A stretch of DNA of 64,000 nucleotides from Russula earlei (Eukaryota > Basidiomycota > Agaricomycetes > Russulales > Russulaceae), in the NCBI GenBank assembly GCA_025769875.1, contig JAGFNK010000007.1, positions 1-64,000 of the forward strand, written 5' to 3'. A program made the translations under genes and the position numbers. The notes beneath the pieces are model-generated. The model was not told where the DNA came from. It did no database searches and was given only the letters and a program-made list of their open reading frames with translations. Shown one piece after another: positions 11,193 through 23,710 of this stretch; position 1 is the first letter of the stretch; every line of letters starts with the position of its first letter.

Positions 11193-13470
11193 TCAAAGTA
11201 ACGCATCACCGTCCCTGCCAGAGGCGACCATCCGCTTCCACTCGGCTCGCCATAACTGCATCTTAGCCCTGATCTTCTTGTTCTCCGCCACCTTGGCAAT
11301 CCAATTCAGATATACGTCCTCATCCTCGGGTACGAAAAACGAAGACAGCAGGGACAACACAGTCTCAAAATTCGCCGCGTCAGAAGTGATGTGATCTTGA
11401 CGATGCGCTCAGCGTCCATGTTCGGTTTATGGAAATCCTCCCACGTACCTCGGTAAACCCATATGATGGATATAGCTACAATAACGAAAAGATCCGGCCC
11501 TTCAAGGAGGAACGCGTCCCACAGTCGCAGGTGCGTCTGGAACGGAACCGAGTTCGCGAAAAGGGTAATATACCATTTTGTTGCATACGAAGTCGTCGAA
11601 ACCGTGTGCTTCTTGAAGGCTGCATAGACTGCGGGCATCAATTCCTCGGTGATGCGCTCCTGCACATATATCGATTCCAGCAGGCCAGGGAATCCCGGGC
11701 TGAAGATCGCATGCATGTGGTAAGCATCGTGAAGGTGCACCAGTGATGCATATGCGCGCTCGGGTGCAAAGTAGCAGAGCAGCATGGCGGCGATGGGTCC
11801 CATCCCTTGACAGTACCCGCACTGATTACAGTACAGCGAGAAGCTATGCAAGACGTGGAATAGGGAGCGTTGCCTGGGACCCATTCTGTTCAGCATCCAC
11901 CCTTGCGCAAAGGCAGTCCCTCGATCACTCACCCAAGACCGTAACGCGTTCGGAATAACACGTGGCCATTGATAGTCCGTGGCACGTCTAGGTCGATCTG
12001 GATGTCGTACGACGAGGGCTTCTCCAAAGCCTCGCGGTAGTCGTTTGAGAGTGCGAAGAGCTGATCGTGGCCTGCTCGAGCGGTGTTGCAGATAAACGCG
12101 GACCACGCCGCGCTGCGCCATCTGTCAGGGATACCCTTGAAGGCACGTCGTGAGAGCTTGTGCTCCTTCGCCGGGTTGACACGCCACGCATCGATATTTC
12201 CGCCCGCATCCCGTGAACGTGGCTCGAGCATGCGACCCCACTTTTCCATGCGTTCAGCTTCACGTATGGGTGGGCAGGACGAGGGAAGAGAGGGGAGGAT
12301 GGCGGGACTGGCGCTGGCCGAGGTGACCACGCGAGATATCCGTGAGAGTGGCTTCAAATGTGCCGGCGTCGGCAGCAAGACGAGGCGGTCATGGGACGGG
12401 GAAGCGAAGAACCCGTATCTGGGAGCGTCAAGGTGAGACCGTCGTGGTGAGGCAGCAAGGCAGGCGGCTCACCTGTCCAGGCTCGCAAGCATCTGGAGTT
12501 CCTTGGGGTTCAGGTCCCTTCGCTTCTCGAATTCATCGCCAACGGCGTTCATCGCCTTGATTTCACTCTCTCTGCTACCCCCGACGCGAGCACGAGTGCG
12601 CTCGACGCCTTCCTCGATGCCGTCTCCCTTCACGCCGAAAATGTCCAGCTGCGCGTACGTGCTGCGGACGTGGAACGAGTCTGGATCCTCCCCGGCTGAT
12701 GGCGTGATAGACAGATCGCTGCGCTTTCTGCCAAGAAGCTGAGGTGAGGTGGTCGTCGCCGTGGTCTGCGAGTGCGGTCGACTTAGGAGGCGAGGCGAGG
12801 GGCTCCTTACAGAGGCGTGTTCAGAGGGCGGACCGCGGGATGATCGTGGAGTGGCATCGGTTTGTCCATTCACAGCTGAGGCGTTGGGTGATCGGGTCGA
12901 AGACGGGCGACTCTGAGGGGGACTGGGGCTAAGGTACCGAGATTGTGAGGTGGCGTCGGGAGTGACTTCAGAATGGGTATGGGAGGACCTGCTTCGGTTG
13001 TACGTCTGGGGATGTTTGGGAGGTGAGGGTGGTGGCAGTACGCTATTGAAGTCGACGGATATGTCTTCCTCGATGCCCACATATGGTGAGCTCGTGCCGC
13101 CGGAGGATGACCGGCTGCCTGATGAAATAGCCGAAGCCCTGAGGGCAGCTCCAGTGGAGCTAGAGCGATAGCTTTTCGCTGTTGCACTGTGGTATACGCT
13201 CGATTCGCGGCTGGAACTTCGGTATCCCAACTCGGTAGCTCCTGAGACATCTTGCAATGGGCGGTTGTTAGGCCAAGACGAGTGGGGGTCGTCGTCACCA
13301 TACATGGAGTAAATCTCCATGGTGGTTTCGGAGGATCCTCTTGGGTTATCCTCGGACGATTGGGTGAGCTCCGGCGTTGACGGAACGGTGGAAAACGAGG
13401 GGGATGGGGAAGGTACCGGCTTGCCGTCGAGGGGAGCTGGGTGGACGACGACTAGATTTGGCGCCTGCAT
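11193..13470 (-). CDS. TBC-domain Rab GTPase-activating protein, broken by a 5-bp tandem duplication
   Basis: Predicted GAP for a Rab/Ypt GTPase in membrane traffic. Exons 13470-12473, 12418-11933 and 11873 onward (introns 12472-12419 and 11932-11874). The first about 330 residues are Ser/Pro-rich and probably disordered. The TBC domain carries GIPDRWRSAAW, the arginine-finger motif DLDVPRT, the glutamine-finger motif YCQGM, and LWDAFLLEG. At 11386-11395 GTGAT is present twice in tandem. This shifts the frame after KITS, so the sequence as read stops at 11306 with a foreign tail. Removing one copy restores SDAANFE, a FVPEDED segment and the C-terminus to the stop at 11193, exactly 719 residues. 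The catalytic motifs precede the break. Confidence 0.85.
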
Positions 13471-14384
13471 AAAAGGAGGAGAAGGAAGGCGAAGTACGCC
13501 GTAAAGGTGAGAGGGAAGTATGGAAAAGGAGTGGACAGGCTTGAAGACCGGCTTCCGCTGTCGGTCGGTGGGATCTTAACGTGGCGTGGATCGATGGGTG
13601 ACAAGTCGACAATGTCACCAAGTGGGCGCTCTCCGCGCTACTGATCACCACCACATGCAAACTGGTCCTTATCTTTCTCGTCTGTGCACCGAAAGGCCTA
13701 CAAGTCCTCCTAATGGCGACCATTTGATAATAGCACAGCTTCTTATTCGCATCATTCATTCATTGACAGCGCACACACGACATCTGAGCCTGGCCGTACA
13801 CCTTATTGAAGAATCCCCACGCCCCTCCCGAAATGATGGTTCCCTTTGAGATTGTCTTGTGCGCAGTGTTACTATTTGCTAGACACCGGGCGTGCCGCCG
13901 GGTGCTTTCCTCGCACCTCCCTACATGAGGACTACACCGCATCCAATAGAGCCCTTTAGAACCCGGCTTTCTCGGCAGTTGATGCAGTTCCAATCACCGT
14001 GGCGACACTCTTTATCGCGAGCTGTGCACGCACGCACGCAGGAAGCTCGTCCTTCCTCCCACGATGTATATGGAGACAGCGTCACCATCAGCGTCACAAG
14101 ATAGGTACGTGTCATTTTGTAAGGAAGCAGTGGCCACCGCCACTTCCGGATAGATTACGGCGCCGTCCAGTGGGAGTACAAACTTGAATCATACGATGAA
14201 CGCTGATAAGATGACTCTCGCAAGGGAGGATGAGCCGTACAGTAATTCTGATACACACAACGCCGAAAGTGGTAACAGCCAGGTGCCGAGGGACCGACTA
14301 GCATGGAAAGGTGACATCGTCGAGAACGTCAGTCGTGCTTTATATAAGTCGAATGCGTCTCAGCCGGAAGAATAGAGTGCGGTT
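13471..14384. other. Intergenic: TBC promoter side and prefoldin 3' side
   Basis: No conserved protein on either strand. A 62-codon plus-strand frame at 14184-14375 is acidic but unsupported by homology or splice sites. Confidence 0.35.
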
Positions 14385-14952
14385 CTATTGCTGTGGTGCG
14401 CTGTTAAACTGTTGGAGGTTCAGATTAGATACATTCATGGGGATAAGATAGACGCTCACGATGTCACGGAGCTGCGACTGAGCATCGCTAAATTGCTTCT
14501 CGAGATACTTAACCTGGAAGGAATTGTTCAACAAGTTCGGAGGCGGACGGGGAGAGTCACCTTTTTCCCAAGACTGTTTATTTCTTCTGTCAAAGCCCTC
14601 TCTTGACCTTTGAGGTCTTTCTCCATGTGAGATCGGGGAACCATCATGAACCTTTTTCAGGACGTTAGTGAAGGACGGAGATACAAGGGATCCATGTACG
14701 GCACATTTTTCCGACGCCTCGATAGACGTTGACGCTGTCCTCAGTCTGGCTGATCTCACTCATAGTAAGTTGAAGTATTCGACGCTCTCGCTCTTTGTTT
14801 GTTACTTGTTGTCGAGTTACGGCGAGAGTGCGTTGGGACTGAACGGCTGTTTGCTGGATTTGGATTAAAATCTAGGACTTGGCTTAGTACAAACGATGGG
14901 ACATGAATCACGGACGGACCTTTCTTAGAGTGTCATCAGAGAGGGAAGCCAT
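14385..14952 (-). CDS. PFD1: Prefoldin subunit 1
   Basis: Beta-type subunit of the hexameric prefoldin co-chaperone that hands unfolded actin and tubulin to the CCT chaperonin in the cytosol. It is spread over five small exons: 14952-14920, 14871-14705, 14651-14561, 14513-14460 and 14408-14385. These give 122 residues, the usual family length. The N-terminal coiled coil follows MASLSDDTLRK. The diagnostic NVYRGVGKMF turn spans an intron, and the C-terminal coiled coil contains KKVKYLEKQFSDAQSQLRDI. All four introns are 47-53 nt with GT..AG ends. The last intron is optional in frame, so an isoform retaining it would add 17 residues. It is divergent from SNU114, 142 bp away. Confidence 0.93.
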
Positions 14953-15094
14953 GTCGACAGTCGGCGCACATCCGTGGACGGTCTGTACGCGGCCATCATA
15001 CGTGAGAACTTATTCCCAAAGACGCGTATCCCAAGAAACTTTGTTGCTTTGGCGAGCACCAACACTTTCTCGAATTTCGCCTGTTCTCCGTCTC
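14953..15094. promoter_or_regulatory. Shared bidirectional promoter, prefoldin 1 / SNU114
   Basis: Only 142 bp separate the two start codons, which face away from each other, so both transcripts must initiate inside it. It includes a CT-rich run just before the SNU114 start. No TATA box is evident. Confidence 0.6.
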
Positions 15095-18000
15095 ATGGCT
15101 TCCTTCGAAGACTATGACGAGTTTGGAAACTACATCGGCGCCGATATCGACTCGGAGGAAGAAGTCCTCGATGTTCCCCACGACGACATTCCGGCTGCCC
15201 ACGCTCAACAGCAGCAGCCCCTCGAGGGATATGATGACGAGCACGGTGGAACTGGCCCAGGAATGGCCCTCATGGAGGTCGACGGTGTGTTTCATTCCCG
15301 GTAGAACAGCGCTCAATATTCCTCAAAGTGATCCCCCAGAGCCCACACATAATGCCGTCATCTTACATGAAGATAAACAGTATTATCCTTCAGCCTCGGA
15401 CGTGTATGGCGAAGGTGTAGAAACTCTGGTGCAGGAAGAAGATGCTCAGCCCCTCACAGAGCCCATCATCGCTCCCGTCAAGGTACGAAAATGGACAGTG
15501 GAGGAAAAAGGCATGCCGGAAACGCGTTATGACAAAGGGTACGTGGTTTGTCCCAATGTATATTTTGCTCCTCACGTATCAGGGGATTAGTTTCCTTGTA
15601 AACATGATGTCGTTCCCCAACATGATCCGTAACGTGGCTGTGGCTGGCCACCTGCATCATGGCAAAACAGCCTTGCTTGACATGCTCGTATTTGAAACGC
15701 ACAAACTAGATTGGGACTCTGACAAACAGGTCCGCATCGCTTCACATGGGGTTGTCATTTACGCTGCTGACATGACCTCCTCTCCAGACTCGCTACACTG
15801 ACACCCACATACTCTCACGTCAAAGGGAGATTTCAGTGAAATCATCGCCCGTTTCGCTCATTCTCCAGACAACATCTGGGAAATCCCATTTGGTTCATCT
15901 GATCGATACTCCCGGTCACGTAAACTTTGTGGATGAGGTAGCATCGTCTATGCGACTGGTCGATGGGATCGTCCTTGTCGTTGACGTGGTTGAAGGGGTT
16001 CGTGACTTCTAAGCCCACTGCCCCATATTTTAACTTCCGTAGGTGATGGTCAATACGGAGGCGATTATCCGACATGCGCTTCTGGAGGCTATCCCGATTA
16101 CGCTTGTAGTCAACAAGATCGACCGGCTCATACTAGAACTTCGGCTTCCCCCAGCAGACGCGTTCTACAAAATTAAACATACTATAGAAGATATCAATAC
16201 TTATATCAGGTTAGTTCTATCACACGTTCCATGCATCGGAATTGAGCCTTTTGGCGCAGTGGCATCGACCCGAGTCCCGATCTCCGTTTGAGTCCGGAGA
16301 AGGGAAATGTGTGCTTCGCAAGTACGGACATGGGCTGGTGTTTTTCCCTCCGGTCATTTGCTCAGATGTATGCTGAGACGTATGGTGCGTTTTCATTACC
16401 ATATCCTCGCTATGCTATTGTGGTCCTCAAGTCGTTTTAGGGAAGCTTGATGTCGAGGGTTTCGCAGACCGCCTCTGGGGCGACATCTATTTCAACAATG
16501 ACACGCGAAAATTCACGCGCAAAGCGGTGGATCCTGAATCTCCCAGAACCTTTGTTCAATTCGTCCTGGAGCCGTTATACAAACTCTACAGCCAAGTCCT
16601 GAGCGAGGAAACCGACAACCTTAGGGATACATTGGCAGAACTTAATATTCAACTCAAGCCAGTTATGTACAAGATGGATGTCCGGCCATTGTTGAAGGCT
16701 GTCCTGGATCAATTTTTTGGGCCAGCCACGGGTTTGATTGACATGATTGTCGAATGGATACCGGATCCCATAAGGGGTGCCGTAACCAAGGTAAGTATAT
16801 GATGTGATGAGCCCTTCTTCAGATCTTCATTGAAGTGCCATCTCAGGTCGAGCGAACATACACTGGGCCAATGACTTCTGATGTTGCTGTTTCCATGAGA
16901 GAATGCAGGTCAGATGGCCCGGTGTCTGTCTATATTACGAAACTATATCATGCTACCGATGCGCAGTCTTTTCGTGCCTTTGGGCGTGTCATCAGTGGCA
17001 CGCTCAAGAAGGGTGCGCAGGTCAAGGTACTCGGAGAGAGTTATTCGCCAGAGGATGAAGAAGATATGATGAGGGCGACCGTTGATGATCTATGGCTTTC
17101 TGGATCGAGGTCAGTTCCTGTCTCTGTCAATATTGTGGAATGATTCCCTTAGAGCAGGCCATGGCCAGATATTTTGTTCCGGTGGAAGAAGCTCCGTCGG
17201 GCAATCTCGTCTTGATTGGAGGTGTTGATGCGTCCATAACGAAGACCGCCACTCTCGTGTCGACCGACATTGAAGACGACCTGTACATTTTTCAACCCAT
17301 CAAGCATATGACGCAGTCGGTCTTGAAGGTCGCCATCGAACCGATTGCCCCATCAGAGTTACCAAAAATGCTCTCTGGTCTTCGCAGTATCAATAAATCA
17401 TATCCACTACTCTCCACGAAAGTAGAGGAGAGTGGAGAGCATGTGATCATTGGCACAGGCGAACTCTACCTGGACTGTGTGCTGCATGATCTGCGCAAAC
17501 TATTTTCGGAGATCGAGATAAAGGTTTCGGACCCCGTTACGAAGTTCTGCGAAACGGTGTTGGAGACCAGCGCACTCAAGTGTTATGCTGACACTCCGAA
17601 CAAAAAGTTGGCCCTCCGTCGTATTTCGCTGCTAGTTGACAATCGTTGCGCAGGAATCGACTCACCATGATAGCCGAACCACTGGAGCGTGGAATTGCTG
17701 AAGATATTGAGACAGGACGGGTCAACATGAGGATGACCGCAAAGGAGCGTGGCAAGTTCTTCGAAGAAAAGTACAAGTGGGATCTCCTCGCATCTCGGTC
17801 CATTTGGGCGTTTGGTCCCGATGAGCACGGGCCCAATGCGTTGCTTGATGACACTCTACCCTCACAAGTGGGCACTCCCCGCATTTGTTAATGGTCCAAG
17901 TTCTTAGTGTTTTGGCAGGTTGACAAAAAGCTCCTTGGATCTGTCAAGGAACATGTCAAGCAAGGCTTCCAGTGGGGCGCGAGGGAGGGTCCCCTTTGCG

Positions 18001-18790
18001 ATGAGCGTTAGTTGCAAGATGCCTCACAGTGGTTTGACTTATTTTATCGTGTTATGCAGCTATGCGTAATGTCAAGTTCCGTATCCTCGACGCAGGCCTG
18101 GCACAAGAACCAATATTTCGTGGCGGCGGACAGATTGTTCCGACTGCCCGTCGTGTCTGTTACTCATCGTTCCTTATGGTAAATAGGCTTTCAAACCCGG
18201 TTTCGTTGCGCAATCTGAATTTTTCGGTTCTCAGGCCACACCAAGGCTTATGGAACCTGTATATTATGTGGAAGTACAGGCGCCCTCTGATTGCATATCA
18301 GCGGTTTATACTGTGCTTGCTCGGAGGCGAGGACATGTTACGCAAGATTTACCGAAAGCTGGATCGCCACTTTATACGGTGAAGGCACTAATTCCAGTCA
18401 TCGATGCAAACGGATTTGAGACGGACCTACGCACGGCGACACAAGGACAAGCCTTCTGCTTACAGGTGTTCGATCACTGGTCAATAGTGCCTGGTACGCG
18501 CGTAATATTGGTTGGGATTGATCATTCTTACTTATACCCACGTGAAGGTGATCCGACGGACACGAGTATCAAGCTTCGCCCGTTGGAACCAGCATCCGGA
18601 CAGGCGCTAGCGCGTGACTTGGTGTTAAAGACACGGCGAAGGAAAGGGCTGGGAGACCAGATTGCGGTGTCCAAGTACCTGGATGACGAGTTTGTGGTAC
18701 GTGAGACTACGTTTGCGTGGATTGAACTGAACTGTGGATCCGTCGCAGCTCGCGTTGTCGGCGTCGGGCCACGCAGATTTGCTGGGGTAG
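15095..18790 (+). CDS. SNU114: U5 snRNP GTPase Snu114/EFTUD2
   Basis: EF-2-like GTPase of the U5 snRNP that drives spliceosome activation and disassembly in the nucleus. The acidic N-terminus starts [15 protein letters not shown]. The GTPase domain shows G1 GHLHHGKT, G3 DTPGHVNF and G4 NKID. Later landmarks are [44 protein letters not shown] and RRRGHVTQD, ending [10 protein letters not shown] (stop 18788-18790). I traced about 15 exons with in-frame GT..AG junctions and a protein of roughly 980 residues, the family's normal size. The oddity is the first junction after MALMEVD. The in-frame solution needs a 25-nt intron (15285-15309). A typical 44-nt intron ending at 15328 would leave the frame one base off. 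All other junctions are clean. Confidence 0.96.
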
Positions 18791-18890
18791 TCGTGGGAAA
18801 AAGTGGTTAGCATACGTGGCACAACTTGTAAATAAACAGCCTTTTCGTATTTAATTGCTCTTATCCTTTCTCCCCTTCCTCTTCTCAACC

Positions 18891-20912
18891 ATGCGAAGCG
18901 TCGCACTCCCCGCTCTCTTTGTCGCCACTTTGGCATACTCCGTCTCGGCCACTGACAAGCCGGTCTTCAAGGTAACCGTTCCCATCCACTCCCTCTCTTC
19001 TCTTTTTTCACCACTCTCCATGCAAAAAGCCCACGGAAGTCGATGCTCCTTTCGTAGAACAGTTCACCAGTGGCTGGGAAGACCGGTGGACTCCCTCTGA
19101 GGCTACGAAAAAGACTCCCGTTGGCGGTGAAACGTTCTCCTATGTCGGCAAGTGGTCTGTTGAGGAGGCTTCCACCGATGCCATCGACGGCGATCATGGT
19201 CTCGTCGCAAAGAGCATCGCGTCGCATCATGCCATTTCTGCACCGTTCCAAAAGGCCATCGACATTTCGGTCAAGCCACTCGTCGTTCAGTATGAGGTCA
19301 AGTACCAGAAGGGCGGCAACTGCGGTGGTGGATACCTCAAACTGCTCGAAGATGGCTTCCAGACTAGCGGAAAGGAATTCGATGACAAGACCCCCTGGGT
19401 TGTCATGTTTGGTCCTGACCTCACTTGTCCGGGCACAAAGGCCGGTTTCGTTCTTTGCCTTGGTGACCCTCCTGACTTTTGCTCTTTCATGATTCTAGCT
19501 CCATTTCATCTTCCGCCATAAAAGCCCAAAGACGGGCGAGTACGAGGAGAAGCACTTGACCGTGCCTCCCCGCCCCTCTATTGAGAAGACTACTAATCTT
19601 TACACACTCTTTCTACAGTCAGTTCTATCATCACACGTTCATATCCCCTCATTAACGTCCTCTCAGCCCTAATAATACCTATGATGTCCTGGTCAACGGT
19701 GAAAGCGTTAATCGTGGGAACGTTCTCGAGAATTTCACACCCGCAGTCAACCCCCCTGCGGAGATTGACGATTCTGAGGACACAAAGCCCGAAGATTGGG
19801 TGGACGTTAAGCGCATCCCGGATCCTGATTCCAAGAAGCCTGATGATTGGGACGAGGATGCTCCCTATGAGATTCTCGATGAGGATGCCGAAAAGCCTGA
19901 AGGTTGGCTCGATAACGAGCCCTTAAACATTCCAGATCCCGGTGTGTGATTATCAGCGTGTGGGAAGTACCTCGTGCTTATTCTCTCCATGCAGATTCCC
20001 TGAAGCCCGAAGAGTGGGATGACGAGGAAGATGGTGATTGGCTCGCTCCAACTGTTCCAAACCCGAAGTGTCAAGAGGCTCCTGGTTGCGGGGAGTGGAA
20101 GCGGTAAATAAGTTCGCCTTCTTGCCACAATTATTCCTTCTAATATTCTTGTGTTGCAGCCCTTACAAGCCGAATCCGCTTTATAAGGGCAAATGGTTCG
20201 CACCTTTGGTCGACAACCCAGCCTACAAGGGTGAATGGGCCCCTCGCAAGATTCCCAACCCAGCTTACTTCGAGGACCTTACTCCAGTCAAGAGCCTCAA
20301 TAAGATCGTGCGTCTGATATTCGCCGAATTTCTTGTGCTTACCTGGATGAATAGGGTGGCGTTGGTATTGAACTTTGGACAATGACTGAGGATATTCTCT
20401 TCGACAACATCTATATCGGTCACTCCATCGACGATGCCAAGGCACTTGCAGCAGAAACTTTCAATATCAAACACGCGCTCGAGAAAGCTGCAGAAAAAGT
20501 TGTCCTTCCTGACGAGGACGAAAATGAACTAGATGAACTCACCTTCATTGAAAACCCCGTCGAATACCTTCGAAACAAAGCATTCAAGTTCATCCTGCTT
20601 GCACGTATCGACCCAATTACTGCTTTCAAGACCCACCCTGAAACAGGTGTTGCCCTTCTTGGCGCTCTCCTTACGTTCTTCGGCATGCTTGGCGCGCTCT
20701 TTGGTCTTGTTGGAAGCCAGCAGAAGTCGGTTACCAAGGTTAGACTCGTTTTCCGTGGTCATCTTGGCCAAAAGCTAACAAATGATAATACGAAGCCCTC
20801 GAAGAAAACTGACGCACCCACCCCCGACGACAAAAAGGTGAAAGAGAAGGCTCCTGTCGCGCCTGCTGGTGAAACAAAGGCCGAGGGCACTCCACTGAAG
20901 AAGCGGAAGTAG
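18891..20912 (+). CDS. CNX1: Calnexin
   Basis: ER membrane lectin chaperone that retains monoglucosylated glycoproteins. Signal peptide [20 protein letters not shown]. The lectin domain includes [16 protein letters not shown] and [13 protein letters not shown]. The P-domain has four KP[ED][DEG]W-type motif-1 repeats followed by four motif-2 repeats ending in NP or NPKC/NPLY. A transmembrane helix ([20 protein letters not shown]) precedes a charged cytosolic tail ending LKKRK. About eight exons: exon 1 18891-18971, exon 2 19030-19440. The intron after CPGTK (19441-19498) appears to use a GC donor (GCCGGT). The only GT alternative in phase adds three residues with a poor donor. The last intron before PSKKTD is also optional in frame. 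Confidence 0.95.
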
Positions 20913-21262
20913 AGCCCAGCTAGCACTTTATTGCACTCTGGATGCATGACCTCAGTCGTACAGCCCTAGAGGTGACTGGAAGGGCTGAGGGGATTAGCGT
21001 TGATTGTTGACGGGATGCGATGGATTTGCCGTTGGCTGGTAGATAGCTGACTGCTGAGATATTGTATATGACTTATTGTGTCGTTCCTTCGTTCTAATGC
21101 ATTCCTCAGACATCTGTCGCACTCTTTCTCGGCGTCCAGATCGCTCAAGCGTAGGATGCGGGGTGATTAATATTGTGGTTACTGAGTGGTTTTGTGACGG
21201 GCTAGAAATAGTAGATGTAAACTATATTCGCGAACATGGCCCATGCGAACGAAGTACAAAAC
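20913..21262. other. Convergent 3' region, calnexin / TFIIE-alpha
   Basis: Two genes end towards each other here. No coding sequence is seen. Confidence 0.5.
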
Positions 21263-23357
21263 CTATGCGGACCGCTGCTGAAATATTTCAAAATAGGCTG
21301 CATATTCGTCCGCCGTCATGAGGTCGTGATGCTCCTCTCCAACCTGGGAGAACGGCATTGGCTTGCCTTCCACTGAAAAGAAAGGCTCGTTGAGCATGGC
21401 ATGGAAAAGCGCAAGGGGGGGAAAAAAAAGGGGGGGGGGGGGGGGGAGAGGGGGAAGAACGAACCGTAGACGATAGGATCATCTTCCTCTGCCATCACGT
21501 CCGCGTTCGCGTCCATCGCCAAGCTTTCCGCACCGAGAATCTCCTCGCCGTTCCCCTCTCCTTCTCCTTCTCGTCCTTGACGACCCCATCCGTCCCCATC
21601 GGCCGGCGCTCCCGCTCCCGCTCCCACCCTCGCCTGCTTTCGCTCCGCGGCCTCGCCCTCGTCCTCCTCCGCGGATCTCGATCGCTTGTTGTGCTCGTTC
21701 AGAGAGTCGAGGTACTGGATGTTCGGCTTCCTGTCCTCCCCTTCCTCCTCCCCTTCCTCCTCCTCCTCGAAATCGCCCAGGAAGGAAAACTCGCCCGAGG
21801 GCGTGTGTTGCGTCGACGGCGCGGCCGACGCCGCCAGGGACGCGTAGTACTGGTCGTAGTCTTTGTCAAAAAAAAAAAAAAAAAAAAAAACGGGGCGGAA
21901 GCGTTGAGTTTGGGTTCATTTCGGGAGGTGTGAGGAGGGATGATCCAGGATGGAGGAGGACTCACAGTCGGCCTCGTTGCCCTCTTTCAGCAGCTCCGGC
22001 TTGACGTCCTCCTCTGCTCCTTCGGCGGCGGCCTGCTGAGCCTTCAGCGACGACGGCCGAACGACCTTTCCGAGCCCCTTCAGGCTCTCGTCGAGGTTGC
22101 TCGCGCCGGCCGCCTGCGCGCCGGCCGTCTGCGCGTTCTCCTTGATGCCGAGCGCGGTCAGGTCTCCCGTGATCGTGCTCTTGAGGTGCCAGGACGGCAT
22201 GACGTTCTGCTGCCTCTTGGCCGCGGCCTCCTCGTCCCGCTCGCGTCGGACGGTCTCCTCGTCCTTGTCCGTCGTCAACACGATACCGATGCCGTCCTCC
22301 TGCCGTCTGTCCCCCGTCGAGCCGGCCACCTTGAGGCCGTGGCCCGGTTCGCCGCCGGCTTTTTGGGCCGCGGCGTCCAGCGCGAAATGCTTTGTGATAT
22401 ACTGCGAAATCTCAAAGCTGCAAAAAAAAAAAAAAAAAAAAAAAAGGGGGTGGGCGTCATATATATATGGGTGTGTGTGAGTGTGTGTGAGTGTGCCTGC
22501 CCGCGCCAGGGAAGGCGGGAGGGGGGGGGGGGGGGGGGTCGTGCTTACTGGGGCATGACCATCTCCTCGCTCTTTCGGAGGCCCTCCCGTATGAAACGCA
22601 TTTGATAGTTGAAGCGCTGCATCCTGTCTTGGCTGCCGCGCACATTCTCCGCGTTTTCGTTGTCGACGAGCTCTGTTCCACAATCTTCGCAGACAAAGAT
22701 CCCACGTTCTAGATCCGCGATCTTGTCCGCGTCCAAGGGCGTGTATGACCTGTTACATCGCGGGCATATATAACCTTTGTTGTCGAGTTGCTGGGGCAAT
22801 GGCGACGTCAGGTTCGGTGTAAAGAGTGCGTAGACGTGCGACTCACGTTGCGCAGACCCGTGTCTATGTTCCGATGCATCTGGGCGACTCTCCACTTTAC
22901 CACGTTGCAGAAGCGCTTGTAGTCGACATAAAAGTACTGCCTGCCCACGGAACGCTGTGCCCCTTCCTTGAGTTCGTTTTGACGGTGGCTACGGGCGAAC
23001 GGGTCATTCGGCTCGTTCCATCGCAGAGTCGGGTGGAAAAGAAGCTCACGCTTGTATCAGCCCATCCTTTTCCAGGGTCGCCATGAGCTTATTGAGCTCT
23101 TTGACCTGCAGCCCAACCCTCCCCGCCAAGTCGTCGTCCTTGAGGCTGAGGGTTCGGGATGATAAATAAATAAGAGAGGTGGCGAAGAGCGAGAGCGGGG
23201 AGACCCCGAGGGGGCTCGCGCTGGAAGAAGGCCAGACGACTCACACTTGGTGCCGGGCTAGCTGGTCCATGACGACGATGTACCGGGGATCGTAGAACGA
23301 GCGAGTGACATGTTGAACTAAGCGGTATAGAGCAGCCCTGTTCTCTTCAGTTAACAT
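21263..23357 (-). CDS. TFA1: Transcription initiation factor TFIIE alpha subunit
   Basis: General RNA polymerase II factor that recruits and stimulates TFIIH. Start MLTEENRAALYRLV at 23357. The extended winged helix follows (HVTRSFYDPRYIVVMDQLARH, LKDDDLAGRVGLQVKELNKL, RQNELKEGAQRSVGRQYF). The zinc ribbon is CPRC...CEDC, then RMQRFNYQMRFIREGLRKSE. The C-terminal half is acidic and low-complexity and ends YAAYFEIFQQRSA. About seven exons with canonical junctions and a clean frame. Three introns contain extreme mononucleotide runs next to the acceptor (T-runs of about 22-23 on the coding strand, C-runs of 14-18). Confidence 0.94.
21425..22541. repeat. Homopolymer runs inside TFIIE-alpha introns
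   Basis: Plus-strand G runs at about 21431-21446 and 22519-22538, and A runs at about 21869-21890 and 22420-22444, plus GT-rich dinucleotide tracts at 22470-22495. On the coding strand they act as polypyrimidine tracts directly before splice acceptors (for example T-run-GCAG). Run lengths may be imprecise in the assembly. Confidence 0.8.
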
Positions 23358-23710
23358 CAAGGGCACGCCTTGAAGCGGACGCCGGTGAAAGGACGGAGAA
23401 GGTAGGACGGGCTGCCGACGAATGAGGCCGCCTGGGACGAGGGGAGATCCTCAATCAAAGGAGAATGCGAGGCGCGGCGGAGGCCACCGTGGGTTCGCGC
23501 CGTCGAATCGCTTTCGAGCGTCCTGCACTGCGAGCATGAGTAGCGCATAAAGAGAACCGGGAACATGCTTCGTAACAGATACAAATGTAGAGGCGGTGTC
23601 CCGAGTACGAGTCCCTCAGCGAGGTGGTGGTCGTGGCGGCGTAAAGGGGAATGTGATAATCGACTGACTGACTGACTACAAGCCTTGAACTAGACTAGCA
23701 AGCTTCACCG
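23358..23710. other. Short intergenic region, no gene seen
   Basis: Promoter side of TFIIE-alpha and 3' end of COQ1. It includes TGACTGACTGACTGAC near 23665. Confidence 0.4.

Noticed and set aside
21940..22605. 221-codon plus-strand open frame
   Set aside because: Antisense shadow of the acidic TFIIE-alpha exon, reading through intron homopolymers.
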